Shown here: one piece after another, positions 19,152 to 28,941 of the stretch
Numbering within the stretch: the first letter of the stretch is position 1
How the letters are laid out: every line of letters begins with the position of its first letter
Source: Paramacrobiotus metropolitanus
Lineage: Eukaryota > Tardigrada > Eutardigrada > Parachela > Macrobiotidae
DNA length: 28,941 nucleotides
NCBI RefSeq assembly: GCF_019649055.1
Contig: NW_026570614.1
Location: forward strand, 1 to 28,941
Direction: 5' to 3'
Position numbers and translations under genes: made by a program
Notes under the pieces: model-generated
Database searches by the model: none
What the model saw: the letters and a program-made list of their open reading frames with translations, nothing else
Told to the model about the DNA's origin: nothing

Positions 19152-19415
19152 ACTGTTTGTGTGTTTCTTCAGATGAATGACCTTTTCTTTGACCAGTGGT
19201 CAATTTGTTGACCCCTTCTATACTCTTGTTTTAAAACACTTTTTTTGTGTTACCCAATCAAGTTATCGCACTTAATTAATTCGTGTTTCTTTATTTATTA
19301 CATAACTAAACGCTTTTACGCTGTAGACTGTCCATGAGCAGTGGCGTTGGCAAACACCCTAATCACCATCGCTGACCTATGGTCAGCGCTTGCTAAAAAA
19401 ATTTAGCACATGTCC
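19152..19415 (-). repeat. inner inverted repeat of the long element, right copy
   Basis: Inverted partner of 15141-15380, with TGACCAGTGGTCA near 19190, AGACTGTCCATG near 19327 and GCTGACCTATGGTCAGC near 19371. The last motif is itself a palindrome. Confidence 0.6.
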
Positions 19416-19439
19416 ATTTATTTACAAATATTCATCGCT

Positions 19440-19600
19440 AGCGCTCCGTTGTTCAAAAAATTAATAATCAGATCCATTAAATGAGTGCAACAGGAACAAA
19501 TCCAATGCGCTTAAACTGCCAGCACTGCGCACTGCCAATAAAAACCATTGCACGTGCTTTATGTATTAAACTGACCGGTGAAGCATTATGTTTAAACATA
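19440..19600 (+). repeat. dispersed repeat, right end of the long element
   Basis: Collinear with 28340-28495: both contain TTAAATGAGTGCAA, AATCCA(A/G)TGCGCTTAAACTGC, repeated CTGCACTGC-like strings, and CTTTATG(T/C)(A/G)TTAAACT. It marks one end of a repeat whose other end is at 14808. Confidence 0.65.
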
Positions 19601-19787
19601 CAAGGTAGGCTTGTAGCCAGCTACCATCTCTCCCATTGCGTGAAAAGTGGCAAACGACATGACGTTTACCGTTTACCTGTGCAAGAGTAACCTGCTTTAA
19701 ATTAGCCATAAAAAAATTAATAACAAAATGTCTTGATTACTGGCAACGGACTGAGAATCGTGGTTATCAGCAAACAGAGGATCATGA

Positions 19788-20750
19788 TTATAATAAATCA
19801 TCCCAGCTTAATCCTGTGCTGGACACGGACGAAATCGGCGAGCTTGATACAGGATGGTTCCGTAATCTCTGCTTTTCCGTTAACTGGTTTCGCTGTCGAC
19901 TGGGCAGCGCACTTGATTCTTCATCGCTGATCGAAACGGTTGGCTGGCTCGGTGAACGCCGAAAGCCGATAATAAAGTCTCTCAATTCCATTGCCCCAAC
20001 GTCCGGTCTCTTTAATGTAAGGTCAAACTTGTGTGCCTTCTGGGCAATCTCCACCCTGACATCTGGGCATCCATCTTCCCTATTTATGGTGCGGATTTCT
20101 CGGTGCCCACTATAACGCTTTGTCCTTGAAGTTGAAAACTCGTTCCTTAGAGCATCCAAATTACGTTCCAATCTTCCAATTCTTTCCTCTTGGGCCTGGC
20201 GATCAATATTGCGCTGATTGGCTGCACCTGTATTTGTCTTGATCTCCTCCAGGTCGCCCATGACTTTCGCCCAGACATCTTCAAACTTGGAGTGTTCCGC
20301 GTGGTCAACAGTGTCCATTAACTTTTCGGATGCTTTTTTGGCGCGAATACTCTCCCTATTCCTGAATTTTTTTATCGCCGCAATCAAAGCCGGAACGCCA
20401 GTTGGCAAGTTGAAAACGATACCGATAGAGGCAACGATTACACCTATCATTCCCCAGTCGTACGGTTTATTGGCGTCAATTATTTCTCTGATGTCCAGCT
20501 GACTGCTTAATTTAGCCTTGTCCATGATCTGTACATCGCGAATATCTAGCTCTTTCTCCACCTGAGCCATGATTTTTGCTGTAATCTGATTTTCGCAAAT
20601 TTCCAACTCTTTTCCCATGCGAAACAAGAAGCTATCTGAGACTAGCGCGTTGCGGTTTCGCAATGTATGTAACAGGAGCAAAACTGATAAACAGGTGGTA
20701 TTAATAGGAATGCCCTCCGTAATAACAGTGATATTCCCAGTGCTATTCAT
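19788..20750 (-). CDS. orphan membrane and coiled-coil protein, 320 residues
   Basis: Uninterrupted ATG-to-TAA frame of 320 codons, by far the longest intact single-exon ORF in the window. Residues about 18-28 are leucine-rich (SVLLLLHTL). Residues about 98-125 form a convincing membrane segment (WGMIGVIVASIGIVFNL), followed by basic AIKKFRNRESIRAKKASEK. A charged helical stretch with likely coiled coil follows at about 170-205 (IDRQAQEERIGRLERNLDAL), and the last 60 residues are Ser/Pro/Gln-rich, ending SWDDLL. The N-terminus has two possible N-glycosylation sites (NST, NIT). I recognise no family. It stands alone in repeat-rich DNA with no introns, so a host orphan gene, a retrogene or a virus-derived gene are all possible. 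Its intactness against the decay nearby argues for recent arrival or selection. Confidence 0.6.
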   Translation of the reverse strand: MNSTGNITVITEGIPINTTCLSVLLLLHTLRNRNALVSDSFLFRMGKELEICENQITAKIMAQVEKELDIRDVQIMDKAKLSSQLDIREIIDANKPYDWGMIGVIVASIGIVFNLPTGVPALIAAIKKFRNRESIRAKKASEKLMDTVDHAEHSKFEDVWAKVMGDLEEIKTNTGAANQRNIDRQAQEERIGRLERNLDALRNEFSTSRTKRYSGHREIRTINREDGCPDVRVEIAQKAHKFDLTLKRPDVGAMELRDFIIGFRRSPSQPTVSISDEESSALPSRQRNQLTEKQRLRNHPVSSSPISSVSSTGLSWDDLL

Positions 20751-22390
20751 GGTAATGGATAATTAGCTGTACGGTAATACATATGTAGATCAACGATAAT
20801 CGTGTGACCCGCGAAGTTGCAATTGATCTAAGCCCAACAAATTAAGTTAATTCAATTAAATTAAACATAGTCACATGAAAGACACGAGCGTGGATGCGAC
20901 AGTTGAATTCCACCCTTTACCGGCACTAATCTGCGTTATGCTAGAATGAAATCAGCATAAATAATATGACACACTGCTTTTATAGCTTTATAGCTCATAC
21001 TGCCGTGACGGATGGATCAGATGAATCCGCGTAATTCGCATCCAGGATCGATAAAAGGTTACATATAATCCCACAACCAGAAACTGTCTTCTCAAGGCGC
21101 AAAAAAGTCAACCCGTGCTGCATTTGCACATCCGTTAAAGACGTGCTCTAAATGAGTGCAATTATACTGATAGCAGCAGTTCCATATTTCAAAACGCTTT
21201 TTAAATCATAAACAGAAAGTAAAGCATCGTGAACCCGTAAAATTGTGAATTCACCGAGTAATCGGTGACGCAAGCGTCACCGCAACAGTCCTGCAAAAAG
21301 GTAAAGTGTGTTAGAATAAAATTCAGAGCGGCGGTAGTCGTTAGAAAGAAGGTGCACTAACCTTGGTGGCCCGTATGGCGAGCAGTTATAGGTACGTCAA
21401 CCAACACCTGACACTGCGGCTTAAGCGCTCTTAACAAACTGTTCTCCACCAAAACCGCGAACGACTTCTAGCAGTGAGGCTACCCGAGATTTTAGTTTGT
21501 ATCCACGGCGGTGGTACTTCCAGCGTCTGAAAGCAAATTAACAGCTATCCGAGCATAGGGGAAAGAAAATTCCATTTGCGTTACGAATGGCGGCTGAATA
21601 TCCCACGGACCCCGCTGACGCGTCTCCTTGAGAAATCCATCCTCGCTATCATCATCCATCCATCCTCACGCTCAACTGTTCGATCGCAACGGTTTGCGAC
21701 GACCATTGCCGGCTCGTATCCTCACCGTTTCCCGGGGGGCATTTCCGTTATCGGTCCATTTCCGTTGTCCTCAGGATACTGCTTCTCGGTGTCAAACAAA
21801 GAACGTAATGCATAGTATTTAATAGCGTACGCTTGGAGTATGGGATTTCTAGGACCGCCACAAAAGGAAATCATTAAATGACTCAAGAGCATTCTTCCCC
21901 TTCGTAATATTACGATAATTACGGCATAAAATTCTGTTTCCAATAGCGGAGAACTTATAGAGAGACTACCGACGAGCAGAGTATAACTTACATAAATTAC
22001 AATTATGTGAAATGCTAACGGAGCGATTTGCAGAGGTTTCCCAGAAATCTGAAGCTAAAGCCGGAGAAAATCACCAGCGAACACGGCAGAACTGGGTTGT
22101 AACTGATTTGTTTTTGGCCAGGTCTTGCAGAGAACTTATAGAGAGCCTACCAAATGAATACTTAGTATGAATACTTAGTACAGGATAAGGATTGTGTACC
22201 TATATAATTGTAAGGTAATCTGGAAATTACATATTAGCAATATTTTAACAATAATACTTTCCGGCAGTCGACCTGTCTAGCATAAAGACCGTGACTTTTT
22301 AAGTAAACTTTAATTTTATTCTGGAACGCATTTTGTGGCTTTTGGACATCGAAATGATTTAACCACGAAATTGAAATGATTTAAGGAAAG
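20751..22390. other. stretch without recognisable gene
   Basis: Nothing convincing in about 1.6 kb. A short direct repeat, GAGAACTTATAGAGAG followed by CTACC, occurs near 21949 and 22131. Open frames are under 80 codons and lack features. Confidence 0.45.
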
Positions 22391-22720
22391 TGGGCCGGTA
22401 CATGGTACCAAATCTGGGCACATGCGCTAAAACTTTCGCTTTCGCGCACTCCCGAACACTTTTTTGCATTGTTTCAAGACATACTATAGCCAAAAGATTT
22501 GTATATATTGGCGTGAAAACCGTGCTCGCAACATCCGGTTGGGAATTTATCGGTGAAATAAAATTCCGAAAGTTTAAACGCGCGGAGGTATACCAAAAGT
22601 CTCATTAACCGATCCTGTTCAAATTCTGCGTGAAAACGCAAAGTTCCATAAAGATTTTTTTTACACCAAACCAGCTTTTTAGCATGTTTTTGAAATTTTA
22701 AAATGAATTTCAAAAATTTT
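22391..22720 (+). mobile_element. one-arm copy of the foldback element
   Basis: Diverged relative of a single arm of the foldback at 26747-27396: shared strings include GGTACATGGTACCAAAT, TTTCGCGCACTCCC, AACACTTTTTTG, GGCGTGAAAACCG, AACATCCGGTT, ACCAAAAGTCTCATTA and TTTTAAAATGAATTTCA. The second arm is absent here. Confidence 0.7.
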
Positions 22721-23309
22721 AAGAAGTCGCTTCATCCTGGAATTCGTCGTTTTCGGCACTGGGATCCACGTCATAGATCAGACTTACCAAGCATCAGCAA
22801 TCAGTCAGAAAGTGTCAAAACTCTCAAAAGTTTTAATATTTAGATCGAGAAGTTGAAACGGATTTACTGTAGTTTTACAACCCAGCAGCTCAGTTTCAGC
22901 ACATGATACCGATACGCTAAGTGGTCAATCTGAGCAATCTTTATACTAAACTTACTGTTCTGCAATTTGATAAAGCACGCATGTATAAAGGCTATAATTA
23001 TAATATTATTTACTTATATATTATAATTTTTCATTTGAATGTATTTCTGTGAGCGATGCTCGTCTCCATACATATTGCAAATAAAGTAAATTTATTTACT
23101 GTACTGCCATGCACTTGGAGAAATTTTGTACAGTATGAGCAGCACGGTACTGTAGACAGGTGGATGTAAAGCCGATTGCGTTCAGCCAACAGCCAGCAGT
23201 CTGCATGCAGTTGCAAGCCGTGTATGTGAGCAGTGAACGCAGTCGTACAACGTACGCGTGGCTGCACAGCAAAAACTTTCTCCGAGTGCAGGGTGTCAGT
23301 ACAGTAGGT

Positions 23310-23500
23310 ACTTAAAGTCTAAGGCCTTATTCCGAATTCGAACCGAATCTCGCTATGGTATGGTTGCTCAACCGCACGAGGTGGCTGTATGCAGTGGCTA
23401 CGCCCACAGATACGGTATGCGAAGCCACCTCGCGAGGTGGAGCTGCTGTATCGCAACGAGATTCGCTTCGAATTGGGGACGAGGCCTAATACTGTACGTA
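23310..23500. repeat. imperfect inverted repeat, MITE-like
   Basis: The two halves pair imperfectly: AGGCCTTATTCCGAATTCGAACCGAATCTCG on the left is answered by CGAGATTCGCTTCGAATT and AGGCCT on the right, and CACGAGGTGGCT by AGCCACCTCGCGAGGTGG in the middle. Outer ends share TACAGTA. This suggests a small hairpin-forming element of about 190 bp; no clear target duplication. Confidence 0.5.
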
Positions 23501-23608
23501 GTAAGGAATTCGGCAGACAATCGCTTTAATACTTTAATTAATATAAGTAGTTTAATTATTGTAGTTCTTGATCGCCGTATATCAGACCAAGGCACATCCG
23601 GCCAAAGT

Positions 23609-23845
23609 CTACCCTGCGCCACGGGCGCACGGCCAGTGGCGCCCGCTGCGCCCTTTGAAAAATCCAAAAATTTTGCGCCCGTACGCCTGTGCGCCAGTTT
23701 CGGGCGCGAATGTAGTTCGAAAATTAACCAAGGAAGGGTAAGCGTGCGCCAGTGCGCCTATACCCTCGCTACGGCCCTGACCATAAGTACCCAGACCGCC
23801 GTAACCACCCAAGCCGTAGCCCAGAAGACGCTCGTCAGGGATTTC
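23609..23845 (-). other. Gly/Tyr-rich coding-like fragment
   Basis: The minus strand near 23780-23840 reads GYGLGGYGGLGTYGQGRS, like invertebrate Gly/Tyr-rich structural proteins, but the frame soon turns into unrelated residues and a GCGCC-rich repeat. It is either an exon scrap or chance from low-complexity DNA. Confidence 0.15.
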
Positions 23846-23849
23846 TATT

Positions 23850-25138
23850 AAATAAGTTCAGTTAACACTTCGTTTACTAAGCATTTGGTAGTCGAGTTAC
23901 AGTACTTATTCTTGAATCACTTCGTAGTTAAGCTACGAAGCGATTTTATTAAGCTTTGAATAAAATTATAATTTTAACGAGGAATAAAATATTTTGTAAG
24001 AATATTTATATTCCAGCAGCCATGTCGGAAAATTTGAAAAAAGCTTTGATAGATGTTACATTCTTTTCCCATGCTTTTTTAAATGTTGCACATCCTCATA
24101 GCGTAAGCAGCTTTGACAAACTGCTTCGTAATACGAAATCATATTGTCTGACACGCGAAAGTTGTATATAAGTTTTGAGTTACACGCTGTATTTTTATTC
24201 GTATCTGAAAAGTGTGCCAAAGCTGTTACTCTCGTAATTTATTTGAAAGTCCTTTTATACTTTCAGTCTACTTGTTATAGAACGAACACTTCGTTATTAA
24301 AGGTCACGTGCACAATGGCCTTTACACAGTTATTTCGGATTACTTTCGTTTTCGGCCTTTCTGGACACATTTACGGCATGCGAGGAGAAGGCAACAACGG
24401 TAACACTTAACGGCTTTTTAAAAATCAGTTCGCCGTTCGCACTATCCGTAATGACAAAGCAAGAAACACCACAGACTGCCATCTGGTCCATACGCTTCAT
24501 CCACATTAATCAGTTAAAAGATTTTTGCAACAAGACTAACGAAACCAAGAAACGACGAAGCACGTTTAGATACGTTTGGAATACCGGATTTCTTTAAAGT
24601 TGAAACTCATCACTAATAATTTCCAATTTCAATGGTCATATTTCGATAATTCATTGCATACAATTCTTCGCCGAATAGTTGAAATCGCCGAAAATAAGAA
24701 AACTGCCTGTATAAACTTTTCGGGTTTAAGTATAGAAGAACTCGTACGTTTTCTGAAGATTTTCCAGTGACCTCTATCTTGGCATTAACGGTATAAAAGC
24801 ATCACCAGCATTATCTGAAGTAGTTGTATTAATCGGCACTCGCATTTCTTAGCGATACTGAAAATTAAACTTACAAAGCAAAATACGGTAGAACCCTTCT
24901 ACAACACTGTATTAAACCCTTGAATAATATTATAACAAGCACAGCGCGCGGCGCTTACGCGCCGCGCTGCAGTGCAAAGGCGTTTCTCGTCGACTGGGCC
25001 TTTTTGCTAAACGAATTGAAGTGAAACGGTTTCACATGCTAAGTAGGTCTTATTGAAAGGGGAATACAGTTACTGTATCTAAAAACAGGTTAAACCGAAA
25101 TTCTTCGGCTACAAAACGCTTGAAAGCGTGGACACATC
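23850..25138. other. stretch without recognisable gene
   Basis: Frames are below 90 codons and show no domains. Two DNA hairpins stand out: CTTCGTAG/CTACGAAG (23920-23940) and a perfect 9-bp GCGCGGCGC/GCGCCGCGC stem with a TTAC loop (24946-24967). Confidence 0.45.
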
Positions 25139-26200
25139 ATGCGTGTCCTTCGGTTACCAAAGGGTAAAAAAGGCGGGTACCGCAGGCGTAGCCTTTGGTG
25201 ACGAAAGGCTCAAAAATGCGAGTACCGCAGGCGTGGTCTTCGGTGACTAAAGGCTCAAAAATGCGAGTACCGCAGGCGTGGTCTTCGGTGACTAAAGGCT
25301 CAACAGGCGGGTAACGCACGCGTGGCCTTCGGTTGAAAAAAGCCTAAAAGGCGGGTACCGCGTGCGGTTCCTTCGGTGATCAAAAGCTCAAAAAGGCGGG
25401 TACAGCAGGCGTGGCATTCGGTGACCGAAGGCTCAAAAAAGCGGGTACCGCACGCGTGGCCTTCGGTGTTCAAAGGCTTAAAAAGGCGGGTACCGCACGC
25501 GTGGCCTTCGGTTAAAAAAAGCTTAAAAGGGCGGGTACCGCACGCGGGTCCTTCGGATAACAGCGGGTACCGCACGCGTGGCCCTTGGTGACCAAAAGCT
25601 CAAAAAAGCGGGTACCGCACGCATGGCCTTCGGTTAAAAAAGCTTAAAAGGACGGGTACCGCACACGTGGCCTTCAATGATCAAAGGCTTAAAAAGGCGG
25701 GTACCGCACGCGTGGCCTTCGGTTAAAAAATGCTTAAAAGGGCGGGTACCGCACGCGTGGCCTTTGGTGATCAAAAGCTAAAAAGGGCGGGCACCGCACG
25801 CGTGGCCTTCGGTGATCAAAAGCTCAAAAAGGCGGGTACCGCACGCGTGGCCTTCGGTTAAAAAAAGCTTAAAAGGACGGGTAACGCACACGTGGCCTTC
25901 AATGATCAAAGGCTTAAAAAGGCGGGTACCTCACGCGTGGCCTTCGGTTAAAAAATGCTTAAAAGGGCGGGTACCGCACGCGTGGCCTTCGGTGATCAAA
26001 AGCTCAAAAAGGCTGGTACTGCAGGCGTGGCCTTCGTTTAAAAAAAGCCTAAAAGGGCGGGTACCGCACGCGTGGCCTTCGGTGATCAAAGGCTTAAAAA
26101 GGCGGGTACAGCAGGCATGGCCTTCGGTGACCAACGGCTCCAAAAAGGCGGGTACCGCACGCGTGGGCTTCGGTGGCCAAAGGCTTAAAAGGTGGCACCG
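25139..26200 (+). repeat. 45-bp minisatellite, about 23 copies
   Basis: Unit of about 45 bp, for example GGCGGGTACCGCACGCGTGG followed by CCTTCGGTGATCAAAAGCTC and AAAAA; copies start at 25441, 25486 and 25531. Because 45 is divisible by three, several frames stay open on both strands and give 15-residue repeats (plus: RVPHAWPSVKKSLKG; minus: TEGHACGTRLFKPL). These are a property of the array, not evidence for a gene. Confidence 0.95.
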
Positions 26201-26746
26201 CAAGGTTTGTTAAGGTAATTAAAGTTATCTTTGTGTAAAGCACTAAGGTCTTGAAGCTTAGTAAGGAATAATGCTAAATGTGAGATTTGGTTTATCAGGC
26301 GAAGGTTTTACAGGTAAAGGCACTAAATTTCGGAAGCTTAAGAAGGATAAAGGCGCAACAGCACTGGTTATAGGGGCTGCATAAGCTTAGAAGTCGCTGG
26401 GCGGGTTCCGGCCAATCAGAAACGGAAGGCTGGTTCTGGCCAATCAGAACGTTTTGGAGGCGGGAGCGTTCCGGAATCAGATCTCTGCTTTAATATATAG
26501 GATTACTGTACTCGTGTTATTTGTTTTAGGAGCACTGTCTTATCATAGAAGTGCTTGGTAAGTTGGCATAATACTCGTAATTATTATGCGGAACTGTGTA
26601 CGCAGTTATTACAAAATTTGTACTATATGTGCAAGGCCAAAGAATAACCGAGCCTTGCAATGCCACCATTAATTAATTTAGGTTAAAAACGCCACCATAA
26701 AGAATTGATCTATTCTTAGACTATTTTTCCGAAGAATTGTTCAATA
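26201..26746. other. stretch without recognisable gene
   Basis: About 550 bp with no gene. A short repeated phrase, GGCCAATCAGAA, occurs near 26411 and 26438, and CACTAA(G/A)xTT...GGAAGCTTA motifs repeat near 26240 and 26320. Confidence 0.4.
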
Positions 26747-27396
26747 GTACGTGCACGAAAACTTTTACTTTCGCGCGCTTCTAAACACTTTTTTGTTTCG
26801 GTTTATGACATTCTGTAGCCAGAAAATTTGTATACAATGGCGTGAAAACCGCTTGTGCGCGCAACGTTAACATCCGGTTCGGGAGATATGGCTGTTAGAA
26901 AATTTCAAAAAGTTTAAACGCGTTCAGGTGTACCAAAAGTCTCATTATGGACCGATCTCCCTCAAATTTTGCACATAAATGCACATAACCACGAAGAACG
27001 TTCGTTTTTACACCGATCCATTTTTCTAGCCTGTTTTTTAAATTTTAAAATGAATTTCAGGAATTTTAAAATTCATTTTAAAATTCGAAAAAAATCATGG
27101 AAGTCTGGATCGGTGTAAAAACGATCTTCATGGTTATGTGCGTTAACTTGCAAAATTTGAGGGAGATCGGTCCATAATGAGACTTTTGGTACACCTGGAC
27201 GCGTTAAACTTTTTGAAATTTTCTAACAGCCATATCCCCCGAACCGGATGTTGCGCGCACAAGCGGTTTTCATGCCAGTATATAAAATCTTCTGGCTACA
27301 GAATGTCATAAACGAAACAAAAAAGGGTTTGGGAGTGCGCGAAAGTAAGAGTTTTCGTGCATGTACCCGAATTTGGTACCATGTACCGGGCCACTT
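26747..27396. mobile_element. foldback element with arms of about 300 bp
   Basis: The left half (about 26747-27060) recurs in reverse complement at about 27075-27365. Shared blocks include GACATTCTGTAGCCAGAA, GCTTGTGCGCGCAAC, ATATGGCTGTTAGAAAATTT, GTACCAAAAGTCTCATTATG and GACCGATCTCCCTCAAATTT. The centre is an AT-rich palindrome around GAATTTTAAAATTC. No coding sequence, so a non-autonomous foldback/MITE. The right arm extends further (to GGGCCACTTC near 27396), matching the start of the copy at 22391. Confidence 0.88.
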
Positions 27397-27639
27397 CTGT
27401 GTAGACTGTTCTGTGCACGAGTGCTCATACTGTTTACATTATGTTTATGTTTATGCCAGCATTGTGGCATGCCGTGTACGATACGACCGAAGAACTAAGA
27501 GCCGTGTACTAATAATTCTTAATCCGAATTCTTAATTTTGGGTGTTTTGAAATAATTATGTAGTAAGTATACAACTCAGTAAATTACACAGCTACGTGCG
27601 CTAATGAAAAGTGAGCACTCTAGGTACTTGTGTAAGTTT

Positions 27640-28010
27640 TGTTAAAAGCAGGGCGGCATATGTCTGATACTTATCTACTTCCGTTGTGTCAATACATGAT
27701 ATTAGGGTGCATTGTTTTACTACCGTATATCGCTGTTGACCTTGTGTGCACTGTGCACTGTGCCGACTTTCTGTGCACCATGCGATCGTATTCGCGGACT
27801 GGGAATTGCACTAATCATGTTGTACTGCGTAGATCAGCGATTTATTCCCATGGATCCGGCGTTTTACCGCTGGATTACAGTTTGAGCAGCTTGCCGGTCC
27901 CGTATTGTCAGAGCAGCGGATGATTACGTTAAATGAACTGCTGCTTTGCGAGCAAAACAGGTTTTTCTATACTACTGTAATCGGTTTTTCTGGTGGTTCT
28001 CGTGAACCGC
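27640..28010 (+). repeat. dispersed repeat, left part of a short derivative
   Basis: Collinear with 14808-15131, see shared motifs there (TGGATCCGGCGTTTT, CTTGCCGGTC, GTCAGAGCAGCGGATGATTACG). Only about 330 bp separate it from the right-end match at 28340, against more than 4 kb in the long copy. Confidence 0.6.
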
Positions 28011-28314
28011 CTCTAATCTGGGAATTCAATCTCGACAAGACGATGACAAGCATACCTATGAACACCTTCAACGAAAACTGCCGAAACAGTGTCACTGTCA
28101 TAAGCATTTTATTTATCTGACAAAATTTCAGAAAGATTACGGCACTTGAAAGCGCAACGTATTTTTATGATATCCACGCAATAACCGTTTGCTAGCAATT
28201 ATCACTGACCAGAAAATTATCCAATATTACACTTATTTTCATAAAAACATTTAAAAATAATTTTAGCAGTTACAGTACTATGCACTTATAATCAGCGCGT
28301 GGCCTAGCTAAGTG

Positions 28315-28500
28315 CCTATTCATTTATTTACTAATTTTCATCTCTCCGTTTTTTCATCACTTTCAAAAATAAATCAATTAAATGAGTGCAAGAAAAAAAA
28401 ATCCAGTGCGCTTAAACTGCACTGCACTGCACCGCGAACAAAGAAGTTGCATAAAACTGCACCGCACTGCATCGCTTTATGCGTTAAACTAAAGCACCAT
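28315..28500 (+). repeat. dispersed repeat, right part of a short derivative
   Basis: Collinear with 19415-19600 (CATTTATTTAC, TTCATC, TTAAATGAGTGCAA, GTGCGCTTAAACTGC, TTAAACTxA). Repeated CTGCACTGCACCGC strings are denser here than in the other copy. Confidence 0.6.
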
Positions 28501-28550
28501 TTTTTTGTCATACCGTACAATCATGTACGTAAATACTGAAGCAAAATATA

Positions 28551-28933
28551 CTGTAGCCGCTAGATGAAGTGGCTCCACAGAGTCTGGTATACGGGAAAAT
28601 GCAAGCCCAATATACACACATTGCTCCGTGCAGAATTGTTTTTGGTTTCAAACAATTTTGACTCTGATGCTGACGTTCTACATGTTTTACTGAGTTTTAT
28701 TATTTTTTAGCAAAGTACAATAATTATTGTAAGAGCATAATGTCAGAGCACTGACAGTTTTCAGTTTATAAACCTGGTTTGTTGTGGTTTTGGGGTGCCC
28801 TGGCAGCGCAGGCAACAGTTTATCGAAAAGCAAAGTGTGCGCCTCTCGGTGGGGAAGGCTCGTGCTAAATGCCCGGCCAGAGGCAGGCAGCGGTCGGATC
28901 TAACAGTGGAGCCACTTCATCTAGCGGCTACAG
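28551..28933. mobile_element. MITE with perfect 28-bp terminal inverted repeats
   Basis: Begins CTGTAGCCGCTAGATGAAGT, continues GGCTCCAC, and ends with the exact reverse complement at 28906-28933. Flanked by TA on both sides (28549-28550 and 28934-28935). Size 383 bp with no ORF. TA duplication and size fit a non-autonomous Tc1/mariner-type element; perfect ends suggest recent movement. Confidence 0.92.
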
Positions 28934-28941
28934 TACTTAAG

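Noticed and set aside
23258-23851. 197-codon plus-strand ORF
   Set aside because: It runs through an imperfect inverted repeat and a GCGCC-rich segment; the residues look random and start outside any promoter.
25137-26213. Repetitive proteins encoded in the minisatellite
   Set aside because: Openness on both strands follows from the 45-bp period; there is no start context, promoter or flanking coding sequence.
1-28941. Prokaryotic origin
   Set aside because: In-phase GT-AG introns, TATA/TCAGT promoter, MITEs, foldback elements and low gene density all point to a eukaryote.

Overview
The window looks like nuclear DNA of a eukaryote, most likely an invertebrate animal. The evidence is GT-AG introns of about 60-157 bp that join coding segments in phase, TATA boxes and a possible TCAGT initiator, dispersed foldback and MITE-like repeats, and long gene-poor stretches. 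I cannot name the species. Embedded in the first 13 kb is a decayed, integrated virus-like or Maverick/Polinton-like DNA element. No integrase, major capsid protein or packaging ATPase is visible, so if they belong to this element they lie left of position 1 or have been lost.

Layout. 1-400: a small plus-strand membrane protein ORF. 409-4208 (minus): a heavily frameshifted protein-primed type B DNA polymerase of the Maverick/Polinton/adintovirus kind. 4536-5770 (minus, gene B), 6864-8203 (plus, gene A) and 9348-10848 (minus, gene C): three multi-exon genes that I propose are one paralogous family. They share a short N-terminal segment, a phase-1 intron, a following helical-looking segment and (A and C) a phase-0 intron, then diverge into low-complexity tails (acidic, or Pro/Ser/Arg-rich). 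Gene B carries the domain twice. Gene C lies between two inverted repeat arms of about 630 bp (8406-9036 and 11439-12071) that are about 99% identical by eye. Gene A abuts the left arm outside, and just outside the right arm is an inhibitor-of-apoptosis gene (two BIR domains plus RING, 12282-13037) interrupted by a single in-frame TGA.

The arrangement (replication polymerase, anti-apoptotic gene with a TATA/CAGT-type promoter, spliced nuclear-looking proteins with acidic or basic tails, inverted repeats with a GC-rich hairpin cluster and an 87-bp tandem repeat) suggests the early/accessory end of a virus genome. The spliced family and its inverted-repeat setting are the most likely undescribed part. 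I do not recognise the domain.

13.2-28.9 kb is mostly host-like repetitive DNA: a TGACGTTC-type satellite in two blocks with a 195-bp direct duplication (13222-14796), a large repeat with inverted internal parts (14808-19690) and a short relative at 27640-28500, an intact 320-codon orphan membrane/coiled-coil ORF (19788-20750, minus), a foldback element (26747-27396) with a one-arm copy at 22391, a 45-bp minisatellite (25139-26200), and a MITE with perfect 28-bp terminal inverted repeats and TA duplications (28551-28933). No rRNA, convincing tRNA or CRISPR array was seen.
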